From: an uncultured Ignavibacteria bacterium
GTDB lineage: Bacteria > Bacteroidota > Ignavibacteria > Tepidaquicellales > OLB5
Assembly: GCA_937873695.1 (NCBI GenBank)
Contig: CALMYL010000012.1
Span: forward strand, 1-64,000
DNA: 64,000 bases
Direction: 5' to 3'
Shown: in pieces, positions 8,327 through 16,799 of the stretch
Layout of the letters: each line of letters opens with the position of its first letter
How positions within the stretch are numbered: position 1 is the first letter of the stretch
The notes under the pieces: generated by a model
The model's database searches: none
Seen by the model: only the letters and a program-made list of their open reading frames with translations
What the model was told of the DNA's origin: nothing
Translations under genes and position numbers: made by a program

Positions 8327-8495
8327 AAATGTAGAAAAAACGGACCCAATGTTTGACGGTCATTTGGAAAAAAATATTCTGCAAATGACACCAACAGAAA
8401 GAATGGATTATCTATTAATGCTAATTGATCTCCGTGTTTTAGCTAACAGCGCGAAGATCGTAAATAAAGAAAAAATCAAAAAAGAAAATGAGTAA
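8319..8495 (+). CDS. Small partner protein of the nucleotidyltransferase, 58 aa
   Basis: The ATG at 8319 lies inside the end of the nucleotidyltransferase gene. The product is short and hydrophilic, with FDGHLEKNILQMTPTERMDY followed by a leucine-rich helix and a lysine-rich tail. The pattern 'GHL...MTP.ERM..LL.L' resembles small proteins often coded next to this type of nucleotidyltransferase, which may serve as antitoxin or chaperone; that link is my inference. It overlaps the threonine dehydrogenase start by 8 bases, so all four genes from 7416 should be on one transcript. Confidence 0.55.
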   Translation: MSKNVEKTDPMFDGHLEKNILQMTPTERMDYLLMLIDLRVLANSAKIVNKEKIKKENE

Positions 8496-9435
8496 AACTA
8501 TTGTTATCGGAGCATCCGGACAAATTGGCTCTGACTTAACCCTTGAGCTTAGAAAACGTTTCGGAAATGATAATGTAATTGCAAGTGATATTAAAAATGC
8601 GGCTGATGATGTAATGTCATCGGGACCCTTTGAAACACTTGATGTAATGAACGAAAGCGGCGTAGCCGCGGTGTTTAAAAAACACAATATTTCAAAAGTG
8701 TACCTTCTTGCGGCAATGCTGTCGGGAAGCGCTGAGAAAAACCGAAAAAAGGCATGGGATCTTAACATGAAAAGCCTGCTTAGCATACTTGATATGGCTA
8801 AAGAAAGCTTGATAAAAAAAGTATTCTGGCCAAGCTCAATAGCTGTGTTCGGACCCACAACACCAAAAGTAAATACACCGCAGCTTACAATTATGGAACC
8901 CTCTACAGTCTACGGCATTAGCAAGCTTGCCGGTGAAAGATGGTGCGAGTACTACTTCAAAAAGTATGGTGTTGATGTTCGCGGAGTACGTTACCCCGGA
9001 CTTATCAGTTATAAAACTGAAGCCGGAGGCGGTACCACTGATTACGCGGTTGAAATTTACTACGAGGCAATTAAGGCAGGGAAGTATGAGTGTTTCCTCT
9101 CTGAAAACACTTTACTGCCTATGATGTTCATGCCTGATGCCATCAGGGCTACAATTGATCTTGTTGAAGCGCCGCCCGAAAAGGTTAAGATAAGATCAAG
9201 CTATAATTTAAGCGGGATCAGTTTCGACCCCAAAGGTCTTGCCGCTGAAATTAAGAAGCATATTCCGGAATTCACGATTACCTACAAGCCAGATTTCCGC
9301 CAGCAGATAGCTGAATCATGGCCGGGAAGTATTGACGATGCTGAAGCCAGGGCTGACTGGGGATGGAAACATGAATATAATATTTCCAAAATGACAGATA
9401 TTATGTTAAAGGAAATTAAGAAGAAACTATCATAA
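8488..9435 (+). CDS. L-threonine 3-dehydrogenase, epimerase (SDR) type
   Basis: An NAD-binding short-chain dehydrogenase of 315 aa. It begins IVIGASGQIGSDL (Rossmann GxxGxxG), continues with the FWPSSIAVFG strand and the catalytic Tyr-Lys in STVYGISKLAGE, and has the signature of Bacteroidetes threonine dehydrogenases: GGGTTDYAVEIYYEAIKAGK, MMFMPDAIRATIDL, SYNLSGISF and PDFRQQIAESWPGSIDD..AR.DWGW. It oxidises L-threonine to 2-amino-3-ketobutyrate, which a ligase then splits to glycine and acetyl-CoA; no kbl gene is visible. Its start overlaps the small partner gene. The pairing of a metabolic enzyme with a nucleotidyltransferase module is unusual and may be chance. Confidence 0.88.
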   Translation: MSKTIVIGASGQIGSDLTLELRKRFGNDNVIASDIKNAADDVMSSGPFETLDVMNESGVAAVFKKHNISKVYLLAAMLSGSAEKNRKKAWDLNMKSLLSILDMAKESLIKKVFWPSSIAVFGPTTPKVNTPQLTIMEPSTVYGISKLAGERWCEYYFKKYGVDVRGVRYPGLISYKTEAGGGTTDYAVEIYYEAIKAGKYECFLSENTLLPMMFMPDAIRATIDLVEAPPEKVKIRSSYNLSGISFDPKGLAAEIKKHIPEFTITYKPDFRQQIAESWPGSIDDAEARADWGWKHEYNISKMTDIMLKEIKKKLS

Positions 9436-9439
9436 ATTT

Positions 9440-9482
9440 GCGAGCGTAGCGAAGCAATCTTAATCTAAAATGAGATTGCTTC
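9440..9482. repeat. GAAGCAATCT inverted repeat element
   Basis: GAAGCAATCT (9451-9460) pairs perfectly with AGATTGCTTC (9473-9482), preceded by GCGAGCGTAGC. A related half-copy (GCGAGGAGCGAAGC then GAAGCAATCT) occurs at about 24965-24992 upstream of lexA. It lies between the convergent threonine dehydrogenase and hydrolase genes and could act as a shared terminator, though no T-run is present. Confidence 0.55.
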
Positions 9483-9544
9483 CTTCCTCCCGCTATGCGG
9501 GTTTAAGGCGCAGGGTCACTTCGTTCCAAGCAAAGAGTAAAAGG

Positions 9545-10351
9545 CTACCCCTGCTTCTTTTCGTAACTCTTCATAAAATCAAGTATCGCTGCATTGAACT
9601 CGTCGGGATTTTCCATGTTCGGTAAATGACCCGCATTTGAAATTAACTTCAGGTCTGAATTCCTTGTTTTGCCGTAAATAATTTTGCTGAACTCAGGCGG
9701 GGTAAGCTTATCTTCTTTTCCTGCAAGTATCAGCATCCTTATATCAAACTTATCAAGTCCCTCGGTAGTATCAGTCCTGGCCGCAAGCGTTAATAGTGCT
9801 CCTGTGATCGCCTCATTTTTTTGCCAGCTTATCATCTTCTTAAGGAACTCAACCAGTTCGGGCTTTTCATTAATATTGGTTTCACTGATAGCTGCCTTAA
9901 TAAAATTATCTGTGAACTGTTCGCGCTGACCGTTCTTGATCATTTTCATCTGTTCAGCCCTGGCATGTTTGGTTGGATTATTATCGCCTTCAGCTTTGGA
10001 ATCAGCAACAATTGCGCCTTTAAATTTACTTTGGTACAGTTCCAGCGCCCTTAATGTAATGTAGCCTCCCATCGAAAGTCCGCAAACAACCGGTTTTTCC
10101 AGTTTCAAGCTGTCAATTATGGAAATAAGATCGCTTACATGTGAATCAATAGTAAAATGTCCGTCACCTGGCTCGCTGTAGCCAAAGCCGCGCAAGTCAT
10201 ATACTACAACCCGGTATTTATCCTCAAGCGCAGCAACCTGTTTATCCCACATCCTGCTGCACATCGGGAAGGCATGCACGAAAATTATCGCCTGTTTGTT
10301 TTCTTCCCCTGATTCAATTACGTTTAATCCTCTTATATTATGCTTTGTCAT
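9545..10351 (-). CDS. Alpha/beta hydrolase
   Basis: A 268-residue alpha/beta-hydrolase fold protein. It has the oxyanion-side IIFVHAFPMCSRMW, the nucleophile elbow CGLSMGGY (Ser), the acid in GKEDKLTPP and the histidine in NAGHLPNMENPDEF. The order and size fit the proline iminopeptidase, 3-oxoadipate enol-lactonase and esterase-like group, but the substrate cannot be decided. There is no signal peptide, so it is cytosolic. Its start overlaps the end of the kinase-like gene by 14 bases on the same strand, indicating one operon. Confidence 0.85.
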   Translation of the reverse strand: MTKHNIRGLNVIESGEENKQAIIFVHAFPMCSRMWDKQVAALEDKYRVVVYDLRGFGYSEPGDGHFTIDSHVSDLISIIDSLKLEKPVVCGLSMGGYITLRALELYQSKFKGAIVADSKAEGDNNPTKHARAEQMKMIKNGQREQFTDNFIKAAISETNINEKPELVEFLKKMISWQKNEAITGALLTLAARTDTTEGLDKFDIRMLILAGKEDKLTPPEFSKIIYGKTRNSDLKLISNAGHLPNMENPDEFNAAILDFMKSYEKKQG

Positions 10352-11384
10352 TTTCTGTATTATTACCGTTTAATAGTTCGCTGAATATCTGTTTCAAATA
10401 TGGAAGCTCATTTGATGCTGTCCTGCTGCCCAGAATAAAATTTATGTTTTTTAATGCGTACGGAATGCTCTCTAAAAATCTTTTCTTACCCTTCACAATT
10501 CCCAAAAAACCGTACGCTCCCATTGCCTGCAGTATCCTTATCATTGCAAAATACCAGAAGTACTGCTGCATTTTCCCGGTATCAATACTATAATTATGCT
10601 TAAGTTCTTCCAGGTAATATTCAAGCAAATCCTCGCGGATTTGCTGGGGAATATCAGCCTTGGCATCATACAGCAATGATGCGATATCGTAAAGTAAAGC
10701 TCCTTTTCGGCCGGACTGGAAATCGATAAAAATCGGTTCATCGTTTTTTATCATTATGTTCCTTGACTGGAAGTCGCGGTATAAAAAATATTCCCTCGGG
10801 AATTCAAGTATCTTTTCTTTTAAATATGCCAAGTCCTTATCCAGCAGCTCAGTATCAATTTCACCTTTGTGAAAATTTTTCAGAAATCGCTGCTTAAAAT
10901 AATCGAGATCATAATCAACGTTTTCACTTCCGAACTCTTTATACTGGTAGCAGAATGAATAATCTATCCCTTGGCATCCTGTGATCTGGAATTTCGGGAG
11001 CTCGCTTATTACTCTTTTATACAGCTCAACTTTTGCGGAATTAAACTCATCTCCATCAAGTACTCTCTTGAGCAGTGTTTCCTCACCCAGGTCATCAAGT
11101 ATATAGCTGTCTTCCGATGCAGATACTATATGAATTTCCGGCACATTTAAGCCGGATTCTCTGAAATGCCTGCCAAAACTTATAAAAGCCCTGTTTTCTT
11201 CAAGATGGCGGTTTACAATGCCAATTGAACTTGTGCCGTCATCGGCAATCAATCTGATTATCAGTCTTTCTGAACCATGCGAAAGCAGCGGTTCATATTT
11301 CACGACCTGTTTTGAGCACCACTTAACATGCAGGTGCAATAGATTTGTATAATGCGCTTTTAATTCAATTGGAGATAGCTCCAT
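10338..11384 (-). CDS. Aminoglycoside-phosphotransferase-fold small-molecule kinase
   Basis: This 348-residue protein has the APH kinase core: an N-lobe with GSERLIIRLIA, and a C-lobe with the Brenner loop YRDFQSRNIMI (catalytic Asp and metal-binding Asn) and the metal-binding FIDFQSG. The fold phosphorylates sugars, choline or aminoglycosides. In Bacteroidetes and proteobacteria the AmgK branch phosphorylates N-acetylmuramic acid for cell-wall recycling, next to a MurU nucleotidyltransferase. MurU is not next to this gene, so I do not name it AmgK. It overlaps the downstream hydrolase gene by 14 bases and sits about 40 bases from the M1 peptidase gene on the same strand. Confidence 0.75.
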   Translation of the reverse strand: MELSPIELKAHYTNLLHLHVKWCSKQVVKYEPLLSHGSERLIIRLIADDGTSSIGIVNRHLEENRAFISFGRHFRESGLNVPEIHIVSASEDSYILDDLGEETLLKRVLDGDEFNSAKVELYKRVISELPKFQITGCQGIDYSFCYQYKEFGSENVDYDLDYFKQRFLKNFHKGEIDTELLDKDLAYLKEKILEFPREYFLYRDFQSRNIMIKNDEPIFIDFQSGRKGALLYDIASLLYDAKADIPQQIREDLLEYYLEELKHNYSIDTGKMQQYFWYFAMIRILQAMGAYGFLGIVKGKKRFLESIPYALKNINFILGSRTASNELPYLKQIFSELLNGNNTENDKA

Positions 11385-11423
11385 ACTTAAAACACCCTCT
11401 CCATATTTACTGAATTTTCAGCA

Positions 11424-13295
11424 TTATTTCTCGTATGTACCCTTGGCAACTTTTTTAAGTATCCAGCCGTCCTTATCAATCAATACTTCTTTGGGTCTTG
11501 AGTCAACCGTAAGCAATATCGATTGTTCCTTCTGGTCATTAAACACAGTGAATTCTTTGTCGCCTGCTTCGGTAACAACAGTTATCTTAACAGGCATCTT
11601 ATAGACTTCAATCTCTTCTTCTTTCTGAACCTGTTTCAGGTTTAACCTGACTGTATATGCCCCGGATCCCTTTTGTCCCTGGAAATCCTCGAATTTCCAT
11701 GAGTATTCATACTTGGGCCTTCCGGTACCTTTGTAAACCCACTGATTGAAAAAGTATTCAAGGCTTGAACCATGGTACTCTTCCATTATTGCTACCAGTT
11801 CAGAAGTTTCGGCGTTTGAGTACTTGTACTTTTCGTAATATGCTTTAACCGCTGCAAAGAATTTTTCATCGCCCATTATACCGCGCAGCATGTGAATAAC
11901 CCACGCGCCTTTTTGGTATATGGTGGCGTAAATTGCGGGATTATCAATGAACCCCTTGGGGTCATAAACCGTACCGCTGAAATAGCCGTAATCAAAACCC
12001 TTCATGTGTGCGAAGTAAGCTGACATTCCGCCTTTATGCTCCATCCATAATGCTTCACAGTATGATGCGAACCCTTCGTTCAGCCAGATATTCTTCCAGT
12101 CCTTAAGTGTTACCGCATCACCAAACCAGTGATGGGCAAGTTCATGAGCGTTCACAAAATCATACCTGTTATCACCTGTTACAAGCAGGTAACCATATGA
12201 TGTGATTGTCTGGTGCTCCATCGCCCCCGAGGTCCACCCGAACTGAGCAAGTCCGTATTTTTCATCAATAAATGGGTACTCGCCGAATGTTTCGGAGTAA
12301 TACTTTATCATCTCAGGTGTCGGTTTCCAGTCAATTCTTGCCTTCGCGGAATCTTTGGGGAATGCATAATATACCACTGGCATCTGTTTATTCCCGTCAA
12401 GTGATGTATATGTATCTTCCCAATAAACCATTTTACCTACTACTATACTTACCAAATATGTTGCGATAGGGTAGGAGCTGTGCCAGTTGAAAGTGGTCGT
12501 ACCGTCTGAATTCTGTACAGTATCCGTAAGCAGGCCGTTTGAAATTCCTTTCATACCGGTTGGTACATTCAAATGCATTTTCATTGTAGCTTTATCATCA
12601 GGGAAATCCTTTGATGGCCACCAAACGGGTCCCCATGTTGGTTCGCTTAAAGTATACACATACATATTGCCGTAAAGCTCTTTAAATGAAAATGAATCAA
12701 ATCCTTTTTTAACAGGCTTGCCAGAGTATTCAATTTTTAATGCAATGTTATCGCCTTTCATCGGTACATCGCCATCTTTTAATGTCACAATAAGGTAGTT
12801 TGAATTCTGCGTAAAAGTTACATCATACCATTCGGGCATATCCTTAGGCTCACGGTAATTTATTCCCGTGCGCATCATATTCTGAAAACCAACTTTATCT
12901 ACTTTCAGGTTATCATATATATTCACATATATAGTGCGAAGCGTATCGGTTTCCGCACGCATCCTCATATAATTCACACCGCTAATTGATTTGTTCGGTA
13001 TATCGAATGAAAGAGTGAGGTCGTAATCAATAGCGTCATACTGCGCAAGCATTTTCAGTGTCTGCTCAGAATCATCTCTTACATCACCGGCTGAACCCTT
13101 ATAGAACCCATAGAGCTTTTCAACAACGTACATGCCTTTTTCTTTTGAGAGCTCTACAAGCTCTTTGCCGTTTGCGCTTCCGCGCGTTGTTAAAACTGAG
13201 GCACCCAGGAACAACAGTGCTGAAATAAACAGGTTAAAAATTACACCGGCACTGAACAATATAGCGCCTTTTCTGTATTTTTGAGGATTATTCAT
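11424..13295 (-). CDS. M1-family zinc aminopeptidase, membrane-anchored
   Basis: A gluzincin peptidase of 623 aa. The zinc site HELAHHWFGDAV lies near residue 383, followed by the third ligand in LNEGFASYCE. The substrate-recognition motif, normally GAMEN, reads GAMEH here. A hydrophobic segment near residues 10-35 (AILFSAGVIFNLFISALLFLG) is a signal peptide or anchor, so the enzyme should act outside the cytoplasm, trimming N-terminal residues from peptides. There is no T9SS sorting domain. The C-terminal beta domain ends VLIDKDGWILKKV, as in other periplasmic M1 enzymes of this group. The GAMEH variant may alter preference for the substrate N-terminus; that is inference. Confidence 0.92.
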   Translation of the reverse strand: MNNPQKYRKGAILFSAGVIFNLFISALLFLGASVLTTRGSANGKELVELSKEKGMYVVEKLYGFYKGSAGDVRDDSEQTLKMLAQYDAIDYDLTLSFDIPNKSISGVNYMRMRAETDTLRTIYVNIYDNLKVDKVGFQNMMRTGINYREPKDMPEWYDVTFTQNSNYLIVTLKDGDVPMKGDNIALKIEYSGKPVKKGFDSFSFKELYGNMYVYTLSEPTWGPVWWPSKDFPDDKATMKMHLNVPTGMKGISNGLLTDTVQNSDGTTTFNWHSSYPIATYLVSIVVGKMVYWEDTYTSLDGNKQMPVVYYAFPKDSAKARIDWKPTPEMIKYYSETFGEYPFIDEKYGLAQFGWTSGAMEHQTITSYGYLLVTGDNRYDFVNAHELAHHWFGDAVTLKDWKNIWLNEGFASYCEALWMEHKGGMSAYFAHMKGFDYGYFSGTVYDPKGFIDNPAIYATIYQKGAWVIHMLRGIMGDEKFFAAVKAYYEKYKYSNAETSELVAIMEEYHGSSLEYFFNQWVYKGTGRPKYEYSWKFEDFQGQKGSGAYTVRLNLKQVQKEEEIEVYKMPVKITVVTEAGDKEFTVFNDQKEQSILLTVDSRPKEVLIDKDGWILKKVAKGTYEK

Positions 13296-13415
13296 AGTTT
13301 TTTGGTATAAGTTACAATGATAAGCTAAATTTAATTAAAGATAAATTTATTAATTATTGGACTTTATTGTCCTTTATTTAAGGAAATTCCGGCTCAGATT
13401 GTTCCAATAAACCGT

Positions 13416-13443
13416 AAAAAAAACCGGGCTGTTAACCCGGCTT
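13416..13443 (-). terminator. Intrinsic terminator of the aldehyde dehydrogenase gene
   Basis: CCGGG (13424-13428) pairs with CCCGG (13436-13440) around CTGTTAA, and on the minus strand the stem is followed by a run of eight T (A run at 13416-13423). It lies about 30 bases after the dehydrogenase stop codon. Confidence 0.75.
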
Positions 13444-13474
13444 TTATTCCTAATTCCTAATTCGCAATTCCTAA

Positions 13475-14986
13475 TTAATAGTTATCTATCTGCGCTCTTT
13501 GCAGCTTGCCTGAGTAATCAATATAAACTGCCTTCCATTCTGTATAGAAGTCATACACAGTCCAGCCGCCTTCTCTGTGACCGTTACCCGTCTGCTTAAC
13601 TCCGCCAAACGGCATATGCGCTTCCGCGCCAATTGTTGCGCCGTTTACATAAGTAATACCGGCTTTGATATCGCGCACTGCGGTGAATGCATCATTAACA
13701 TTATTTGTGAATATTGATGATGATAAACCGTATTTTGTGTTATTCAGAATGTTTATTGCATCTTCAAGTCCCGTGGTTTTTATTACTGCAAGCACCGGTC
13801 CGAAAATTTCTTCTTTCGCAATTCTCATTTCAGGAGTTACATCAACAAATATTGTTGGTTTGTAGAACCAGCCTTTTGCAAGCGTACCATCGTTTGCAAA
13901 TTCACCGCCCATAACTAGTTTTGCCTTATCTTCGTTCTTACCTATCTGTACATATTCGTTTACGCTGTTACGCTGACTTTCGCTAACACATGGACCCACA
14001 TCAACGCCTTTATCATTACCGTAACCGAGTCTTAACTTACCTGCTTTTGCCACAAGCTTCTTAATAAATTCATCATAGATCTTTTCATGTAATATCAATC
14101 TTGATGTTGCTGTGCATCTCTGACCTGTTGTACCGAAAGCTCCCCATAAAACCGCCTCAAGGGCCAGATCCTGGTTCGCGTCATCCATTACTATCTGCGC
14201 ATTTTTGCCGCCAAGCTCAAGTGATACTCTTTTCAGCGATGCTCCGGCAACCGCATTAATGCGTTTACCTACATCAGTTGAACCTGTGAAAGATATTAAG
14301 TCAATATCTTCATGGTTTGTGATAGCTTCACCAACAACGCTGCCTTTACCGTGTACAAGATTTATCACACCCGGGATATAATCTTTACCCAATACTTCGC
14401 GCATTGCCGCGTCAATTATTTCAACTAAAGTATGCGCTGTTTTCGGAGTAAGCTCAGCCGGTTTAAATACAGCAGTATTTCCGCATACAAGAGCGGGGAA
14501 GAGTTTCCATGTCGGTATCGCCATGGGGAAATTCCACGGGCAAATGAATCCGCCAACACCTATCGGTACGCGGAAGCTCAAATTCATTTTATTGGGTAAT
14601 TCGCTTGGTGCATTCAGACCGAAGAGTCTTCTGCCTTCAGATGCTGCGTAGTATGCTGTATCGATACCTTCCTGTGTATCGCCCTTGGTTTCAGCAAATA
14701 CTTTTCCCATTTCGCGTGTCATTTCAAATGAAATATCATCCTTTTTAGCGAGCATCATATCACCAACAATTTTCAGCACATCGCCGCGCTTTGGCGCGGG
14801 AACCAAACGCCATTTTTCAAATGCAGCTTTAGCTGCGGCTACCGCTTTGTTTACATCTTCTTCTGATGATGCGGGGAATAATCCAATTAGATCATCTTTA
14901 TCCGCGGGATTGCGGTTTTCTATATACTTTCCGGTTGATGGTTCAACCCATTCACCATTAATTAAGTTTAAATATTTTTCTGCCAT
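13475..14986 (-). CDS. NAD(P)-dependent aldehyde dehydrogenase
   Basis: A complete aldehyde dehydrogenase superfamily member, 503 aa. Motifs in order are PWNFPMAIP, GNTAVFKPAELTP, the cofactor loop ISFTGSTDVGKRI, the general base in SLELGGKNAQIV, the catalytic cysteine in GTTGQRCTATSR (around residue 290), EEIFGPVLAV and FGGVKQTGNGHREGG. The C-terminus (FYTEWKAVYIDYSGKLQRAQIDNY) resembles the semialdehyde dehydrogenases that act on alpha-ketoglutaric or aminoadipic semialdehyde. The precise substrate is not clear and no pathway partners are adjacent. It is transcribed alone, with its own terminator. Confidence 0.9.
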   Translation of the reverse strand: MAEKYLNLINGEWVEPSTGKYIENRNPADKDDLIGLFPASSEEDVNKAVAAAKAAFEKWRLVPAPKRGDVLKIVGDMMLAKKDDISFEMTREMGKVFAETKGDTQEGIDTAYYAASEGRRLFGLNAPSELPNKMNLSFRVPIGVGGFICPWNFPMAIPTWKLFPALVCGNTAVFKPAELTPKTAHTLVEIIDAAMREVLGKDYIPGVINLVHGKGSVVGEAITNHEDIDLISFTGSTDVGKRINAVAGASLKRVSLELGGKNAQIVMDDANQDLALEAVLWGAFGTTGQRCTATSRLILHEKIYDEFIKKLVAKAGKLRLGYGNDKGVDVGPCVSESQRNSVNEYVQIGKNEDKAKLVMGGEFANDGTLAKGWFYKPTIFVDVTPEMRIAKEEIFGPVLAVIKTTGLEDAINILNNTKYGLSSSIFTNNVNDAFTAVRDIKAGITYVNGATIGAEAHMPFGGVKQTGNGHREGGWTVYDFYTEWKAVYIDYSGKLQRAQIDNY

Positions 14987-15022
14987 GTATGTATTTTGTT
15001 ATATGGAATTTTAAATTATCTA

Positions 15023-15030
15023 CAAAAATA
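15023..15030 (-). promoter_or_regulatory. TAnnTTTG-type -7 box for the aldehyde dehydrogenase
   Basis: On the minus strand TATTTTTG lies 37 bases before the start codon at 14986. It fits TAnnTTTG, but no -33 element is seen at the right spacing. Confidence 0.35.
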
Positions 15031-15125
15031 CTCAAAATTTACAACTCTTAATATGAATAATTCTTTCTCAAATTACTATTAAATATCACGTTTAAAGCGT
15101 TTAAACTGAATATTGAAATAATACT

Positions 15126-15579
15126 CCCGTGCCACGAATAGAATGTTCGTCCAACTTGGAAAAGTGGATTATTCTTAATTACATGTGAGTACTTTAGAAA
15201 CTAATTTCGTGGAACGAGTAAAAGGATATTGAAAGAATTGTTAAAATTTTCTCGTGCCACGAATACAGTATTCGTAAAGTATGAAAATTATGTTATTTTC
15301 AAAATAAAGGAAAGCTTATTAGAAACTAATTTCGTGGAACGAGGAAAAGGATATTGAAAGAATTGTTAAAATATTCTCGTGCCACGAATACAGTATTCAT
15401 AAAGTATGAAAATTATGTTATTTTCAATATAAAGGAAAGCTTATTAGAAACTAATTTCGTGGAACGAGGAAAAAGGAAAAAAGATATTCGTACCACAAAA
15501 TCAGTACTATGCAGAGTGTACTTAATAAGAAGCAACACCGCTTTATACTGATTATAGAAACCTGTATTTGTGGCACCAA
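15126..15579. repeat. Cluster of four 93-bp elements with 13-bp terminal inverted repeats
   Basis: Four units, each exactly 93 bp, run 15126-15218, 15251-15343, 15376-15468 and 15487-15579. Each begins with a form of CTCGTGCCACGAA and ends with a form of TTCGTGGAACGAG, its reverse complement with one mismatch. Units two and three are almost identical and, with their spacer, form a 125-bp tandem repeat (15224-15348 and 15349-15473). The first and last units are diverged inside but keep both ends and the TAGAAAC segment before the right end. A fifth unit lies at 25311-25405. No open frame is carried. They look like miniature non-autonomous elements or large hairpins. Together with promoters they account for the 670-base spacer between the aldehyde dehydrogenase and dapA. 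Confidence 0.8.
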
Positions 15580-15596
15580 AGCCGTTCCTTTATAAA

Positions 15597-15627
15597 TTGT
15601 TTAAGTACAATTTTAAAACTAAATTTG
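15597..15627 (+). promoter_or_regulatory. Bacteroidetes-type promoter for dapA
   Basis: TTG (15597-15599), 20 bases, then TAAATTTG (15620-15627) matches the -33 TTG/TTTG and -7 TAnnTTTG arrangement of Bacteroidetes promoters. It ends 33 bases before the dapA start. Confidence 0.55.
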
Positions 15628-15660
15628 TAAATTAATTATAAATTATACTTTCTTATTTAT

Positions 15661-16545
15661 ATGGCAAGATTAACAGGTACCGGAACAGCCTTAGTTACTC
15701 CGTTTAAAGCAAACGGAACTATTGATGAAAGATCTCTGCGCGAGCACGTTGATTGGCAGATCAAAAGCAAAGTGGAATTCCTGGTGCCCTGCGGCTCAAC
15801 GGGTGAATCAGCCACAATGACCCGCGAAGAACGCAGAAGGGTGATTGAAATTGTTGTTGACCAGAATGCCGGAAGACTGCCGGTAGTTGCCGGTACGGGT
15901 ACAAACTCCACCGCTGATTCAATTGAGCTTACTAAGGATGCAAAAGAGGTAGGCGCGGATGCCGTTTTGCTCGTCGGACCATATTATAATAAACCAACAC
16001 AGGAAGGCTTCTATCAGCACTTTAAGAAAATTGCTGAAGAGTGCGATATTAAGGCAGTGCTTTATAATGTACCGGGCAGAACAGCTTCAAACATGCTGCC
16101 TGAAACAACATTAAGGCTTGCCGAAGAAGTTGAAAATGTTATCGCCATAAAAGAAGCTTCTAATATCCTTGAGCAGATAATGCAGATAATAAAACATAAG
16201 CCAAAGGATTTTTCCGTACTGAGCGGTGAGGATTCATTAACACTGCCAATAATTACCGCTGGCGGCGATGGCGTAATTGCTGTGATTTCAAACGAAGTGC
16301 CGAAGGAATATGCTGAAATGACAAGAGCTGCACTAAAAGGTGACCTGAAAAAAGCGCAGGAAATTCATTATAAACTGTTTGATCTGATGAAAGCTAACTT
16401 TTACGAATCAAATCCAATACCTGTTAAAACTGCGCTTGCTATGATGGGAAAAATTGAGGAAAGCTTAAGGCTTCCCTTAACAAAAATGTCTAAACTTAAT
16501 AAAGATAAGCTAAGGGAAGTATTGAAAGATTTGAAACTGGTATAA
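15661..16545 (+). CDS. dapA: 4-hydroxy-tetrahydrodipicolinate synthase
   Basis: DapA condenses pyruvate with aspartate semialdehyde, the first committed step toward diaminopimelate and lysine. The 294-residue length is typical. The sequence shows TGTALVTPF at the N-terminus, the pyruvate-binding CGSTGESATM (usually GTTGE, here with Ser), GTGTNSTADSIELT, the catalytic tyrosine in LYNVPGRTASN, the Schiff-base lysine in IAIKEAS, and GGDGVIAVISN. The ATG at 15661 directly precedes ARLTGTGTAL. No other lysine gene and no lysine riboswitch is adjacent. The gene has its own promoter box and a strong downstream hairpin, so it is probably monocistronic. Confidence 0.96.
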   Translation: MARLTGTGTALVTPFKANGTIDERSLREHVDWQIKSKVEFLVPCGSTGESATMTREERRRVIEIVVDQNAGRLPVVAGTGTNSTADSIELTKDAKEVGADAVLLVGPYYNKPTQEGFYQHFKKIAEECDIKAVLYNVPGRTASNMLPETTLRLAEEVENVIAIKEASNILEQIMQIIKHKPKDFSVLSGEDSLTLPIITAGGDGVIAVISNEVPKEYAEMTRAALKGDLKKAQEIHYKLFDLMKANFYESNPIPVKTALAMMGKIEESLRLPLTKMSKLNKDKLREVLKDLKLV

Positions 16546-16554
16546 GTAAATACA

Positions 16555-16631
16555 AAACCTGGCAGGTCTTAAAGACCTGCCAGGTTTATTTGAATTATGA
16601 TTTATCAAACAAGGGGTTCGAACCCCTTGTT
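16555..16631. repeat. Paired hairpins after dapA (first may act as terminator)
   Basis: The first hairpin spans 16555-16587, with 14-bp perfect arms starting AAACCTGGCAGGTC around a TTAAA centre. The second is AACAAGGGGTTC (16608-16619) with its exact complement to 16631. The spacing of 20 bases and the CTTAAAG centre match the two-hairpin units seen at 22026, 23982 and 61016. A short T-rich stretch after the first hairpin could stop dapA transcription. Confidence 0.7.
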
Positions 16632-16799
16632 CTGTTATATACCTATTATCATTCCCTATCCACCCCGACGTACAAGTTTGGGAATGATTTGTAATATTTT
16701 TTTTGCCTTTTGCTTTCTGCCTTTCTGCGCTTTCTGCAACGACTTGCAGAACAGAGTAAAGAAAGGCAGTCCCGCTCTTCTGCTTAGCGGGATGCCTTT

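Noticed and set aside
9545-14986. Antibiotic resistance locus (aminoglycoside phosphotransferase plus hydrolase)
   Set aside because: The kinase has only the general APH fold, is long-diverged from resistance enzymes and sits among housekeeping genes with no mobile signature.
15126-15579. CRISPR-like array
   Set aside because: The repeats are 13-bp inverted ends of 93-bp units, not uniform direct repeats with unique spacers, two interiors are nearly identical, and no cas gene is present.
16608-16631. Possible tRNA T-arm (GGTTCGAACC)
   Set aside because: The segment is a simple 12-bp palindrome; no acceptor, D- or anticodon arm can be drawn around it.
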